DNA of 64,000 nt, taken from contig NZ_VSKM01000004.1 of assembly GCF_008086175.1 (NCBI RefSeq), forward strand, positions 124,001-188,000, in the 5' to 3' direction. Source of the stretch: Bizionia saleffrena (lineage in GTDB: Bacteria; Bacteroidota; Bacteroidia; Flavobacteriales; Flavobacteriaceae). Positions 1 to 9,039 of this stretch are shown here, one piece after another. The notes beneath the pieces were generated by a model. The model ran no database searches, had not been told where the DNA came from, and saw nothing but the letters and a program-made list of their open reading frames with translations. The position numbers and the translations under genes were made by a program. The first letter of the stretch is position 1; each line of letters starts with the position of its first letter.

Positions 1-1
1 A

Positions 2-286
2 AAGTATAACGGCGATGGCGATTATTACTGGGTAGGTGCTTCTTACCGTTTTTTAAACGATCAAGCTTTAAAACCTTTAAACATTGGACCAATGGTGGGG
101 ATTAAGAAAAATGAATTTTATTTCGCCTATTCTTACCAAGCCACAATGAATGATTTATCGGGATTTAATTCTGGAACGCACGCGATAACTATAGGTATAG
201 ATTTCTTACAAGGAGTAAGCGATTGTCCGTGTACGCAAGGTACAAGCTGGAGACGCTATAGAGAAGCGGGGGTAAATGATAAATAA
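2..286 (+). CDS. PorP/SprF family membrane protein, C-terminal end (5' truncated by window)
   Basis: The frame is open from the left edge and ends at the TAA at 284-286, giving about 94 visible residues; the internal ATG at 92 is not the real start. The visible part has alternating aromatic strands typical of an outer-membrane beta-barrel (GDYYWVGASYRF, later FYFAYSYQAT and HAITIGIDF), followed by a short polar tail containing CPC. This matches the C-terminal end of PorP/SprF proteins, which are outer-membrane partners of gliding and type IX secretion in Bacteroidota. The family call rests on about a quarter of the protein, so the exact subfamily is open. Confidence 0.7.
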   Translation, partial: KYNGDGDYYWVGASYRFLNDQALKPLNIGPMVGIKKNEFYFAYSYQATMNDLSGFNSGTHAITIGIDFLQGVSDCPCTQGTSWRRYREAGVNDK

Positions 287-815
287 TTAACTATTAAGTG
301 TCTTTAAAGGAAAATGAAAGGAGGATTAAATTGCTGCCAATGTAGCATTTAGACATTCGGGCAAACGGTTCTACTTTATATAAACACGCAGCTTATTGAA
401 AGCTATATCCAGTTAAATTGGTACGAAATATAAACAACTAAGAGACATAAGCCTTTATATGTAAATACAGTTATGTCTGTATTCAGATCCATATCGATCG
501 CAATTATTTGAAACTTGTTTTTTGGTATTACCGTCTTGGGGTACACTACCAAAAGTTATAAAGTAAACCCTAAAATAGCACTCAAGAAACCAGCTTAAAA
601 TCCGTCAATGTAATTTTCAACTATTGTCCGATTGATCGCAGTCGAAATCTGTTTAGCTGCTAAAACACTTCATTTTACAGACAACTTTAGAGTGTGAATA
701 AGACAATTTTGGATATTTTTATCTTTGAATTTGAGTCATTGATTGAGTTTAATTATTAATCCCTTTAAGGATAAAATATTTTAACCCAATATTAAAACCT
801 CCCCAAAATCAGTTC
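287..815. other. Intergenic stretch without recognisable gene
   Basis: About 530 bases between the PorP/SprF stop and the end of the guanine deaminase gene. All frames are broken by frequent stops, and I see no convincing hairpin terminator, promoter box pair or RNA fold. It could hold decayed sequence, but nothing is identifiable by eye. Confidence 0.5.
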
Positions 816-1286
816 CTAGTATTCCGTCTTATCCATTTTTTTAACCCATTCTTGAAAAGGTTTTATCGCAATTTCTGGCGCAAGTTGTACAAAAGGAATA
901 CTTCTTTTGTTGTAAGGCAAAGGGATTTCTTTATAAATAAATTCATCATCAAAGCCAATATTTGCGGCATCAACTTGACTGCTTCCGTAGTACACTTTAT
1001 CTGGTCGCGCCCAATAAATAGCTCCTAAACACATAGGGCAGGGTTCGCAAGACGTATAAATTTCGCAACCGTCTAACTGAAACGAACCTAGATTTTTACA
1101 CGCCTCTCTAATAGCAGTAACTTCGGCATGTGCTGTGGGATCGTTTGTAGACGTAACTTTATTATTACCGCGACCCACTATTTTTCCGTCTTTTACAACG
1201 ACACAACCAAATGGACCACCTTCGTTATTGTTCATACCTTTCAACGCTGCGTTTACAGCTTCTTGCATAAATTGTTCTTTATCCAT
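816..1286 (-). CDS. guaD: Guanine deaminase / nucleoside deaminase (CDA fold)
   Basis: The 156-residue protein belongs to the zinc-dependent cytidine/deoxycytidylate deaminase fold. The catalytic motif is HAEVTAIREAC (His-Ala-Glu, proton shuttle and first zinc ligand) and the second zinc motif is SCEPCPMCLGAIYW. The flanking pieces GGPFGCVVVKDG, PTAHAE and the C-terminal GFDDEFIYKEI agree with Bacillus-type GuaD, whose C-terminal segment swaps between subunits. It should hydrolyse guanine to xanthine and ammonia in the cytoplasm. The tRNA adenosine deaminase TadA is related, but the GFDD C-terminal block favours GuaD. Length is normal for the family. A second, divergent deaminase lies at 24164-24673. 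Confidence 0.85.
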   Translation of the reverse strand: MDKEQFMQEAVNAALKGMNNNEGGPFGCVVVKDGKIVGRGNNKVTSTNDPTAHAEVTAIREACKNLGSFQLDGCEIYTSCEPCPMCLGAIYWARPDKVYYGSSQVDAANIGFDDEFIYKEIPLPYNKRSIPFVQLAPEIAIKPFQEWVKKMDKTEY

Positions 1287-1341
1287 TTTTAAAACTATTT
1301 TTTAGAAAAATACAAATCATTTCACAATTTCACATAAAAAA

Positions 1342-1365
1342 AGCCCATCAAAATATTGATGGGCT
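1342..1365 (-). terminator. Rho-independent terminator (works on both strands)
   Basis: Perfect 10-bp stem AGCCCATCAA / TTGATGGGCT with an AATA loop, flanked by an A-run on the left and TCTTTT on the right. It lies 24 bases past the stop of the cold-shock gene and upstream of guaD, so it should end cold-shock transcription and insulate guaD. Confidence 0.85.
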
Positions 1366-1389
1366 CTTTTAAAAAACTTGAAGTATATA

Positions 1390-1581
1390 TTACATAACTT
1401 TTACGTTAACTGCATTTAATCCTTTGTTTCCTTCTTGTAAATCAAATTCAACATCGTCACCCTCACGGATTTCGTCGATTAATCCTGAAATGTGTACAAA
1501 ATGATCTTTGTCTACTCCTTCTTCAGTGATGAATCCAAATCCTTTAGTGTCGTTGAAAAATTTTACTGTTCCTTTACTCAT
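1390..1581 (-). CDS. Cold-shock protein, CspA family
   Basis: A 63-residue single cold-shock domain. The RNA-binding motifs are KGFGFI (RNP1, near residues 13-18) and HFVHIS (RNP2, near 27-32), with the opening SKGTVKFFND typical of CspA-like OB folds. It binds single-stranded nucleic acid and acts as an RNA chaperone. The length is the usual short flavobacterial form. A -7 box TATCTTTG lies about 40 bases upstream and a strong terminator follows, so the gene is probably monocistronic. Confidence 0.95.
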   Translation of the reverse strand: MSKGTVKFFNDTKGFGFITEEGVDKDHFVHISGLIDEIREGDDVEFDLQEGNKGLNAVNVKVM

Positions 1582-1621
1582 AATAATAATAATTGTAATT
1601 AATAATTTGATAACTTGAGTG

Positions 1622-1629
1622 CAAAGATA
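1622..1629 (-). promoter_or_regulatory. Bacteroidota -7 promoter box for the cold-shock gene
   Basis: Read on the minus strand this is TATCTTTG, a full match to TAnnTTTG. It would give a 5' leader of roughly 35 bases before the cold-shock start. No clear -33 TTG at the usual spacing is visible. Confidence 0.55.
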
Positions 1630-1651
1630 GTGCCAATTTATTTATAAACCA

Positions 1652-3214
1652 CTACCAATCGATAGGAAAATAATCTTTTAAAAATTTCCCCGACCAATGT
1701 TTACCGGTATTTATGCCGTCTATTAGCGGATCCATTACCCTTGCCGCCCCATCAACAATATCTAAAGGGGGTTGAAAATCGTGGATTTCTACTTTTTTCT
1801 TAGATAATTCTGCTGGATCTTCGTCTGTTACCCAGCCCGTATCGACAGCATTCATATAAATACCAGACTTCGCAAAGGTTGCTGCAGAAGTATGTGTAAG
1901 CATATTTAAGGCTGCTTTTGCCATATTTGTATGCGGGTGTCTGTCTGCTTTTTTAAACCTATGAAACTTCCCTTCCATCGCAGATACATTAATTATATGT
2001 TTCTTACCTGTGTTTTCTTTCTTCATTAAATTAGACAAACGGTTGCATAACACAAACGGTGCAACGGCGTTTACTAACTGAACTTCTACCATTTCCGTAG
2101 TTTCAATTTCACCTAATTTTAATCGCCAACTGTTGGTTTTTCTTAGGTCTACTTGTTGTAAATCGGCATCCAATTGACCTTCTGGAAATACTTCGGCAGT
2201 TTGTAATGAATTATCAAAACTGTATGGAATTTGAGATAATTCGGCCGAATTTCGCAATCCAATTCCTGGTTCTGGCCCGTGCCAGGTCACCGGTAGCACA
2301 TTATTTTTACTCGTTTTTGAAGTGCTAGCACTAAACGCTGTTAATTCTTTTAGACAGGTATTATGATCTTTTAACAATGGTTGCGCTAATTTTGGCAGTT
2401 GGCCGACAGGTAATTTTTCGTTTTCCATTAAATGGGAATAAAAACCTGAAGGGCGTCTTACAGTTTGTGCTGCATTATTGATTAAAATATCTAAGCGATC
2501 GTATTTTTGCTCTATATAATTACAGAAAATTTCTACACTTGGTATATGTCGCAAATCGAGTCCGTGAATATGCAAACGATCACTCCAATCGCTATAATCC
2601 TCTTCTTTAGAAAACCGAATGGCAGAATCTGCAGGAAAACGTGTCGTAGCCACAACGGTAGCTCCCGAACGTAATAACATTAATGAAATATGATAGCCTA
2701 TTTTTAATCTAGATCCTGTAATTACCGCTACTTGATCTTTTAAATCGGTCGTCTGAAAACGTTTTGCGTAATTTAAATCACCACAATCCGTACACATTGT
2801 ATCGTAAAAATGATGCAATTTTGAGAATACAGCCTTGCAAACGTAGCAGTTTCTCGGCGATTCTAACTCTAAAGTGTCGTCCCGATTAGAAGCTTCTGCT
2901 AGTAGTTTTGGAGCTACAAATAACGACGCTTCTCGCGCAGAACGGATACCTGTTGTTTTTCTGGCGTGCGTATCTTTAGCAATCATTTTACGCTTTATAG
3001 CCTTCTTAGCGTCTTTTCTTCTCCGCTGAAACTCATCACGATTTGGACGAGACAGCATTCCTGAGGCTTTATATAATGCCGTTCTTTTTTCTTCAGAAAG
3101 ATTAAATATTTGATTGGTATCGGTTACCAAAAGTTCTAAGACCGAAATACATTGGTCTATTTCCTCCAATGAGAGTTTTCTAGTGGTGTCTGGTTGGTTG
3201 TTATCTGTAAGCAT
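1652..3214 (-). CDS. Zinc-ribbon / SDR-family oxidoreductase fusion
   Basis: A 520-residue protein with three parts. Residues 1-115 form a basic helical extension; residues 123-144 carry CYVC and CTDC, a four-cysteine zinc-ribbon-like site; from about residue 160 a short-chain dehydrogenase/reductase Rossmann domain follows. The SDR part shows [11 protein letters not shown] (166-173, a variant of TGxxxGIG), [19 protein letters not shown] and the INVSAMEG strand. The position of the catalytic YxxxK motif reads T-N-M-A-K, so the lysine is present but the tyrosine is replaced. The SDR is also longer than usual because of a roughly 100-residue insertion after NNAAQ. I would call it an SDR-fold protein whose redox activity is uncertain. 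Confidence 0.75.
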   Translation of the reverse strand: MLTDNNQPDTTRKLSLEEIDQCISVLELLVTDTNQIFNLSEEKRTALYKASGMLSRPNRDEFQRRRKDAKKAIKRKMIAKDTHARKTTGIRSAREASLFVAPKLLAEASNRDDTLELESPRNCYVCKAVFSKLHHFYDTMCTDCGDLNYAKRFQTTDLKDQVAVITGSRLKIGYHISLMLLRSGATVVATTRFPADSAIRFSKEEDYSDWSDRLHIHGLDLRHIPSVEIFCNYIEQKYDRLDILINNAAQTVRRPSGFYSHLMENEKLPVGQLPKLAQPLLKDHNTCLKELTAFSASTSKTSKNNVLPVTWHGPEPGIGLRNSAELSQIPYSFDNSLQTAEVFPEGQLDADLQQVDLRKTNSWRLKLGEIETTEMVEVQLVNAVAPFVLCNRLSNLMKKENTGKKHIINVSAMEGKFHRFKKADRHPHTNMAKAALNMLTHTSAATFAKSGIYMNAVDTGWVTDEDPAELSKKKVEIHDFQPPLDIVDGAARVMDPLIDGINTGKHWSGKFLKDYFPIDW

Positions 3215-3473
3215 ATACTTATAAACGTGATATCGAGATCCTATTTAATATAAAAATTATTTTTGGCGAAGATAGTTATACCGTTCTGAGAAAGTGAATA
3301 AATAACTAAATTAAAATATTGAGGAGTAAGAACCTATTAACCAAGATCTCACTTTTAAAAAGCTTAATTTCACCAACAAATAGGCGCATAATTTATCTTT
3401 TGATAATAAATCATTTAATTAAACTAATGATTATCTTGTGTAAAAACATATCAAAATTATAAGAATCTGATAA

Positions 3474-4211
3474 ATGAAAAAAAAGTGTCACAAAATTTTA
3501 AAGCTTATAAAGGAAGTGAAAGCTATCGATATAGTCTTTTTTATAGCTTTTTTTGCGTCTGTACTTATCAGTTTAACGATGGATCAAACTCGGCTTGTTT
3601 ATATATTGCCGCTAGTCATTGTAATCATCATTTTAAAATATTTAAGTTATAAAAATATTACAGTTAATAAGCTGTTTATTTTTGCAGCACTTCTAGTTCT
3701 CGTTTCTGATATCTTATCGTTACTAAATTTTTTCAATCACTTTACGTGGATAGCTATTTTAACAGCTTCTTATTTAATCTGTTTAATTATAATACTTATA
3801 AAATATTTAAGTAAAAGTAGGCTCAAATCGGTAATGTCACTATCTGTAGTGCTCGGTATGTTATTAGTAACTTATATTATATTTGCCGTTGTCGATTTGT
3901 TAATAAACAACATCCCCACTCACTTTGTTATTTACACCGTTTTCGTCGCATTTTGTTTATTTATATTTTCTATTACTTTTGCTATGGTTTATATCAGTGA
4001 TAAGTACGTTAATGGCCCTGTTCTATTAGCTTCTGGGATTTTTAATATTTTCCAAATGACCTTATCATCTATTAACGAGTTCTTTTTCTATAACAGAACC
4101 TTTACAGCAGTAATTGTTATCTGCCATATTTTGTCACTATACCTTTTTATGAAATTTATCGCGGAAGCTAAGGTTGTTGAAATTGAAGATGTTGACGAAA
4201 AATATTTTTAA
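3474..4211 (+). CDS. Polytopic membrane protein, YhhN-like
   Basis: A 245-residue protein with a basic N-terminus and about seven to eight hydrophobic segments. The arrangement and the short motifs LVSDILSLLN and the later SGIFNIFQM recall the YhhN/TMEM86 (lysoplasmalogenase) family, in which acidic residues in helices 3 and 6 are conserved. The likeness is weak, so a lipid-related hydrolase role is only a suggestion. It stands alone between divergent and convergent neighbours and is followed by a clear terminator. Confidence 0.5.
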   Translation: MKKKCHKILKLIKEVKAIDIVFFIAFFASVLISLTMDQTRLVYILPLVIVIIILKYLSYKNITVNKLFIFAALLVLVSDILSLLNFFNHFTWIAILTASYLICLIIILIKYLSKSRLKSVMSLSVVLGMLLVTYIIFAVVDLLINNIPTHFVIYTVFVAFCLFIFSITFAMVYISDKYVNGPVLLASGIFNIFQMTLSSINEFFFYNRTFTAVIVICHILSLYLFMKFIAEAKVVEIEDVDEKYF

Positions 4212-4212
4212 T

Positions 4213-4250
4213 AAAAAAGAGGACAACTATATTAGTTATCCTCTTTTTTA
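4213..4250 (+). terminator. Rho-independent terminator after the YhhN-like gene
   Basis: GAGGA-C-AACTA (4219-4229) pairs with TAGTT-A-TCCTC (4233-4243) around a TAT loop with one mismatch, followed by seven T. An A-run precedes it, so it may work in both directions. Confidence 0.75.
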
Positions 4251-4381
4251 TTAAGTGAACTTGCCTTACTAAAACAGCTTGTTTTATAGGTTTAAACGCT
4301 ATATTCCTTTACAATACCGTAACCATTAATTGGTTTTAATTAAGCGTGAAATATCTAACTGATTCTTATCTATTTTAATCA

Positions 4382-5722
4382 TTATTTTTTCTTATTCTTC
4401 TTCGTTGCTTCAACTTTTAGGTGTTCTGTACTCGATTGTGCTATGTAATTCGCTACTATTTTATCGACAAGCTCGTCTTTTGTTAAATGATGAAACACCG
4501 TTTTTATTTGCGCTTTAAAATCTTCTGAAACATCGCGATTAGGTTTGGTCTTAAATATTTTTTTAGCCCATATTAAACCATTATTTTCTTCAATACTTTG
4601 TGCATCTGCTTTTTTAAAGGCCGTAAAAACAAGACCCAATTCTTTTTCAAAATCGGCAATATCCTCTACTTCTTCTTTTTGTAAAACGGTTAACGACAAG
4701 CCTTTTGCTCCTGCCCTAGCCGTTCGTCCGCTTCTATGCACATACGCGTCGTAAGTATCTGGTAAATGGTAATTAACCACGTACGATACTTCTTTTACAT
4801 CTATTCCACGAGCTGCCAGATCGGTTGCAACTAAAATATCAATATGGCCTTCTCTAAATTGACCCATTATTCGGTCGCGAATACCTTGAGTTAAACTACC
4901 GTGAATAGCCCCTGAAGAGAATTTATTTATCGCTAAATTTTTGGCTAATTTGTTAACCGCTGCCTTAGTTTTACAAAATATAATACCGCGTTCCCCTTCT
5001 TTTGAATTTAAAAAATGAAGTAATACCTCTAGTTTTTCTATAGGTTCTACAACCACATATTGGTGGTCTATACCTTGATGTCCCATCGTTGCCATATCTG
5101 CTTCAATATATACTACGTGTTTCGACATGTAGTTTTGAACTAATTGCTTTATAGTTCCAGGCATTGTAGCCGTAAACAACAATGTTCTTCTAGATTTAGG
5201 AATGTCTTTTATAATAGTATCGACCTCGTCTTTTAAAGCACTTATCATTTCATCGGCTTCATCCAATACTAAATACGCTACGTCTTTGATATTTATGGCG
5301 CCACGTTTAATTAAATCAACCAAACGCCCGGGAGTTGCTACCACAATATGAGTGGGAGCTTTTAAACGTTCTATTTGAGGTTTTATAGGAATTCCACCAC
5401 AGACAGAGGCGATAGAAAGTTCTGGACTGTTTTTAGCAAACGATTCTAAATTTGCAAAAATCTGTTGCCCTAATTCTCTTGTCGGTGCTAATATTAAAGC
5501 CTGAATAGCAGTATTCTCAACATCAATTAACTGCAGTAAAGGTAAACCAAAAGCCGCTGTTTTTCCTGTTCCCGTTTTTGCTAAAACAACAAGATCTTCT
5601 TTTTGATTTAGTATTATAGGAATGGTCTTTTCTTGAATATCCGTAGGAACGGAGATGTCTAAACCAACTAAACTCTCTTGAATTTGTTTATTAATTCCTA
5701 AATCTGAAAACTGCTTTAACAT
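4382..5722 (-). CDS. DEAD-box ATP-dependent RNA helicase
   Basis: A superfamily 2 RNA helicase of about 446 residues. The Q-motif region DLGINKQIQESL is followed by AKTGTGKTAA (Walker A), PTRELGQQ (Ia), VATPGR (Ib), VLDEADEM (DEAD box), FTATMPG (III), DILVATDLAARGID (V) and HRSGRTARAG (VI). The C-terminus is a short lysine-rich tail. I start it at the ATG at 5722 (MLKQF...) rather than the upstream TTG at 5740, because that TTG lies inside a -7 promoter box. Likely role: RNA unwinding in ribosome assembly or cold adaptation. Confidence 0.95.
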   Translation of the reverse strand: MLKQFSDLGINKQIQESLVGLDISVPTDIQEKTIPIILNQKEDLVVLAKTGTGKTAAFGLPLLQLIDVENTAIQALILAPTRELGQQIFANLESFAKNSPELSIASVCGGIPIKPQIERLKAPTHIVVATPGRLVDLIKRGAINIKDVAYLVLDEADEMISALKDEVDTIIKDIPKSRRTLLFTATMPGTIKQLVQNYMSKHVVYIEADMATMGHQGIDHQYVVVEPIEKLEVLLHFLNSKEGERGIIFCKTKAAVNKLAKNLAINKFSSGAIHGSLTQGIRDRIMGQFREGHIDILVATDLAARGIDVKEVSYVVNYHLPDTYDAYVHRSGRTARAGAKGLSLTVLQKEEVEDIADFEKELGLVFTAFKKADAQSIEENNGLIWAKKIFKTKPNRDVSEDFKAQIKTVFHHLTKDELVDKIVANYIAQSSTEHLKVEATKKNKKK

Positions 5723-5737
5723 AAAAATATTTTTAGG

Positions 5738-5745
5738 CAAAGATA
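5738..5745 (-). promoter_or_regulatory. -7 promoter box deciding the helicase start
   Basis: Minus-strand TATCTTTG matches TAnnTTTG and lies 15 bases upstream of the ATG at 5722. It overlaps the alternative TTG codon at 5740, which therefore cannot be translated from this promoter. Confidence 0.6.
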
Positions 5746-5809
5746 ATCACACTTTTATAAGGAATACCACCAATTTGAGTTGTTATTTTTTTTATTAGTG
5801 TTCTAGAAA

Positions 5810-5838
5810 AAAACACCTATAGAAATAGTAGGTGTTTT
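5810..5838 (-). terminator. Rho-independent terminator after the luciferase-like gene
   Basis: AAAACACCTA (5810-5819) pairs with TAGGTGTTTT (5829-5838) across a short loop; on the minus strand it is followed by a T-run. It lies 40 bases past the stop of the flavin oxidoreductase gene. Confidence 0.75.
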
Positions 5839-5877
5839 ATGGCGTTTCGATTTTATTATAGTCCTAACTTCTATTAA

Positions 5878-6885
5878 CTATTCATTTAATTCTTTCATTA
5901 TTTCTGCAAACAATTCGTAAGAGCGAATGCGGTCTTTAATATCATAAATATTAGTAACGGCAATAAGCTCGTCGGCTTCAGTTTTAGCCATAAAGGCTTT
6001 TACTTGGCTTTTAACTGTAGCTTTACTTCCAATAAAAGAATACTTCAACATTTGATGAATCTGCGGATGCTGTAAAATTTCCTCATACTCTGCGGTCATA
6101 GCTGTTGGCGGCTGCACATAATCGCGTTTACCAGTTAATATTCCCAAAATCATACGGATCAGAGAGGTCGATAAACGATGGGCCTCTTCGTCGGTATCAG
6201 CAACTATAATATTCACACCAGCCATAACATACGGTGTTTCTAAATCGGCTGACGGCTTGAACTCTTTACGATAAATAGCGATAGCATCCCACAAATGGGT
6301 GGTTGCAAAATGACTCGCAAACGAATACGGTAATCCTTTTTTAGCCGCTAAATGTGCACTATCTGTACTCGATCCTAGAATATAAACAGGTACGTTTACG
6401 CCTTCTGCTACTGTGGCACGAACTTTAGAACTCGCGTTTTTAGTAGAAAAATACTGCTGAATCTTATCTAATTCTTTCGGAAAAGAGTGTGCTGCTTCCA
6501 TAAAATCGGAGCGAATGGCTTGTGCTGTTTCCCTGTCTGTACCTGACGCTCTTCCTAGACCTAAATCAATTCGGTTGGGATATAAAGCCCCTAAAGTACC
6601 AAATTGCTCCGCAACAATTAGCGGTGAATGATTGGGTAGCATAATACCACCAGAACCTATGCGAAGTGTTTTTGTGCCTTGGGCGACATAACCAATTAAT
6701 ACAGAGGTGGCACTACTTGCTATATTGGGCGCATTATGATGCTCTGCCAACCAGTAGCGCGTGTAACCAAAAGTTTCTGCATTTTGCGCCAATTTTAGAG
6801 CGTTGTTATAGGTTTGTTTAAGTGTATAACCTTCAGAAACTAATGCAAGGTCTAAAATGGAATAAGCGGTATGTTGCGTTTTCAT
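5878..6885 (-). CDS. LLM-class flavin-dependent oxidoreductase (MsnO8-like)
   Basis: A 335-residue protein of the bacterial luciferase-like monooxygenase fold. Family marks are YTRYWLAEHHNAPNIASSATSV near residues 40-60, RIGSGGIMLPNHSPL near 76-90 and RIDLGLGRASGTD near 104-116, the set typical of the MsnO8 branch of FMN/F420-dependent oxidoreductases. The substrate cannot be read from sequence. It is a single gene with its own terminator; the MFS gene upstream on the same strand is 238 bases away, so co-transcription is possible but not shown. Confidence 0.85.
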   Translation of the reverse strand: MKTQHTAYSILDLALVSEGYTLKQTYNNALKLAQNAETFGYTRYWLAEHHNAPNIASSATSVLIGYVAQGTKTLRIGSGGIMLPNHSPLIVAEQFGTLGALYPNRIDLGLGRASGTDRETAQAIRSDFMEAAHSFPKELDKIQQYFSTKNASSKVRATVAEGVNVPVYILGSSTDSAHLAAKKGLPYSFASHFATTHLWDAIAIYRKEFKPSADLETPYVMAGVNIIVADTDEEAHRLSTSLIRMILGILTGKRDYVQPPTAMTAEYEEILQHPQIHQMLKYSFIGSKATVKSQVKAFMAKTEADELIAVTNIYDIKDRIRSYELFAEIMKELNE

Positions 6886-7123
6886 AAAAATATAATGAGT
6901 TGTAAAATTTAGGGTGGAGATCGATTAAATCGAAAAATATAAAAGACTTCCAAGGTCTATTTTATCTATTAATTACTGCTCTTTTTGACTACTAGAACAC
7001 CAAAACAGAAGCCCCTTCTTAATTATTACAACAAATTTAAGGCTTTCGTTTGTTAATTTTTGCCAAGAGATCCTATAAAAAAATCAAAAATAACCGTGCG
7101 TATTTAGTCTTTAAATTAAAAGA

Positions 7124-8314
7124 TTAAATCCTTCTGTTTTTTCCAGCAGCCACACCCATTAAAAGTTTAAAAAAGGCAAGCACTATTAATAAGATTAAAG
7201 CATAATTCCACTCTTTGGTAAGATCGTAAATAACACCAACAATAAAGGGGCCGGCTGCCGCAATAAAATAACCAATCGATTGGACAAATCCAGACAATTC
7301 GGCGGCTGTTTCAGCATCTTTAGAACGTAAAACAATAAGCAATAAAGCCAACCCAAATGTTCCACCAATCGCTATTCCTATCAACCCTGTCCATAGTTCA
7401 ATCATTCCAACTCCCGGAATCATTAATCCAATTAAGGCAATGACTTCAACACCAACTAAAAAAGTAATAACTAAGCGCTGATCTTTTCTAGAACCCGCCC
7501 AAATAGGAATAAAAATAGCACCAATAATACCGGTTGCCTGAGATAAAGAAAGCATCCATCCTGAATACGATGCCTCAAATCCACGATCGATAAGTATAGC
7601 AGGTAACCACGCTAAAATAACGTAAAACGTTAAAGATTGAAGTCCCATATACAGCGCCAATTTCCAAACCAATAGCGAACCACTTAGTTTCTTCATTGCT
7701 TCTTTAAAGCTTCTGCGTGGTGGTGTGCGCTTAATGCGCTTAATATTAGGAATCCAAATAATTACAGCCATTACAGCCAACACCGCCCACACGGCAAGCG
7801 ATCCTCTCCAGCCTAAGTTAAGCTCTTTTGCCAATGGAATACTTAATCCGGCCGCAAAAGCAGCACCCAAAGACATAATACCCGAGTATAAACTGGTAAC
7901 TAATCCAGCTTTGTGTGGAAAGTTTCTTTTAATTAAAGCCGGAATTAACACATTTCCAAAGGCTATAGCGATTCCCAATAAAATGGTGCCCAAGTACAAT
8001 TCAAAAACACTTCCTAAAGAGCGAACTATAATACCAGTCGTTAATAAAATCAGTGCACCTAAAAGCGTGTTTCCAATTCCGAACCGCTTAGTAAACAACG
8101 GTGTTATAGTTGATACAACACCAAAAGCAATTAAAGGCAAGCTTGTTAACAATCCTAGTAATGTGTCAGAAAGTCCAATATCTTGACGAATCATATCAAT
8201 TAAGGGCCCAATACTAGAAAGTGCAGGTCGTAAATTTACAGCTACGAATAAAATTCCTAAAAGCAATAGCGTTCGTGAGGCTTTATTCAATCCATTTTCG
8301 TCTCGTTTTTCCAT
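7124..8314 (-). CDS. MFS transporter, CynX/NimT family
   Basis: A 396-residue protein with about 12 transmembrane segments. The N-terminal block LFVAVNLRPALSSIGPLI and the helix-4/5 region GNVLIPALIKRNFP are typical of the CynX/NimT (cyanate/2-nitroimidazole) branch of the major facilitator superfamily. The conserved NLRPAL segment supports the branch. The physiological substrate is unknown. The ATG start is followed directly by a polar N-terminus and the first helix, as expected for the family. Confidence 0.88.
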   Translation of the reverse strand: MEKRDENGLNKASRTLLLLGILFVAVNLRPALSSIGPLIDMIRQDIGLSDTLLGLLTSLPLIAFGVVSTITPLFTKRFGIGNTLLGALILLTTGIIVRSLGSVFELYLGTILLGIAIAFGNVLIPALIKRNFPHKAGLVTSLYSGIMSLGAAFAAGLSIPLAKELNLGWRGSLAVWAVLAVMAVIIWIPNIKRIKRTPPRRSFKEAMKKLSGSLLVWKLALYMGLQSLTFYVILAWLPAILIDRGFEASYSGWMLSLSQATGIIGAIFIPIWAGSRKDQRLVITFLVGVEVIALIGLMIPGVGMIELWTGLIGIAIGGTFGLALLLIVLRSKDAETAAELSGFVQSIGYFIAAAGPFIVGVIYDLTKEWNYALILLIVLAFFKLLMGVAAGKNRRI

Positions 8315-8999
8315 AATTTATAAACATAACAGACGTTCGTGCATCCAATTATTAGTTCGTTAACTGTCATTTACAGCCATTTCTCGTTGCTTTAAACGGT
8401 TTTAAATCTCAAGAGATAATTGCCATTAAACTTAAAAAGAAATGACGATACGTTTTTGAAACAATAGGCCCTAATACAACTAAGATTTAAAAGTAATTAG
8501 GTATAAAACGAGATGTTGGCAGAAAGCAGCAAAAGTAGTCGATTGTTTTGAGAAGAACTGAATTTTATTTCTTATTGTTTTGTGAAATTAATGCTAAAAA
8601 TGAGAGCGTATTCACCATAAGAAATCACAATCTAAAGTAGTGTCGACTACACCAAGCTATTGTGCTTCCTTACTAATAAAAATTAATGTTCTTTCATAAT
8701 CATTGCTACTTCAGTACACAATAAAAAATGGTGTGGATAACGGCACAGGTTTCCCGACAACTTATTACTTAAAATTTTTCTAATTGTTTCATAATAGAAT
8801 TAAATAACAAACGTCTTTAGCACGTATTATTTAAGGTTTACTATTCTGTTTCACCGCCCTAAGTTCTCTAAATTGTAATCTATATTAACTATTAAACGAT
8901 TTATTACAACTGTGTTTTTAGCTCGCTTAGCAGGCTCCTAGATTTCCTCAAGAATAAAATTAGAATAATTTCTAAGATCCAATCATATTTAAAAATACT
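8315..8999. other. Long intergenic region without recognisable gene
   Basis: About 685 bases between the MFS start and the terminator of the TonB receptor gene. Stops are frequent in all frames. I see no repeat, RNA fold or decayed protein that I can name. The small open frame overlapping the terminator and the TonB end (8904-9122, minus) has no family likeness. Confidence 0.5.
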
Positions 9000-9000
9000 A

Positions 9001-9033
9001 AAAAGCCCTTTTGAAAATATCAAAAGGGCTTTT
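9001..9033 (-). terminator. Strong terminator after the TonB-dependent receptor
   Basis: A 14-bp perfect stem AAAAGCCCTTTTGA / TCAAAAGGGCTTTT with an AAATA loop starts just past the receptor stop codon. A- and T-runs on both sides make it bidirectional. Confidence 0.9.
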
Positions 9034-9039
9034 TTAAAG

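Noticed and set aside
7725-8186. A 153-codon plus-strand frame inside the MFS gene
   Set aside because: It is antisense to a clear 12-helix transporter and has shadow composition (many Pro, Asn, Lys) with no motif.
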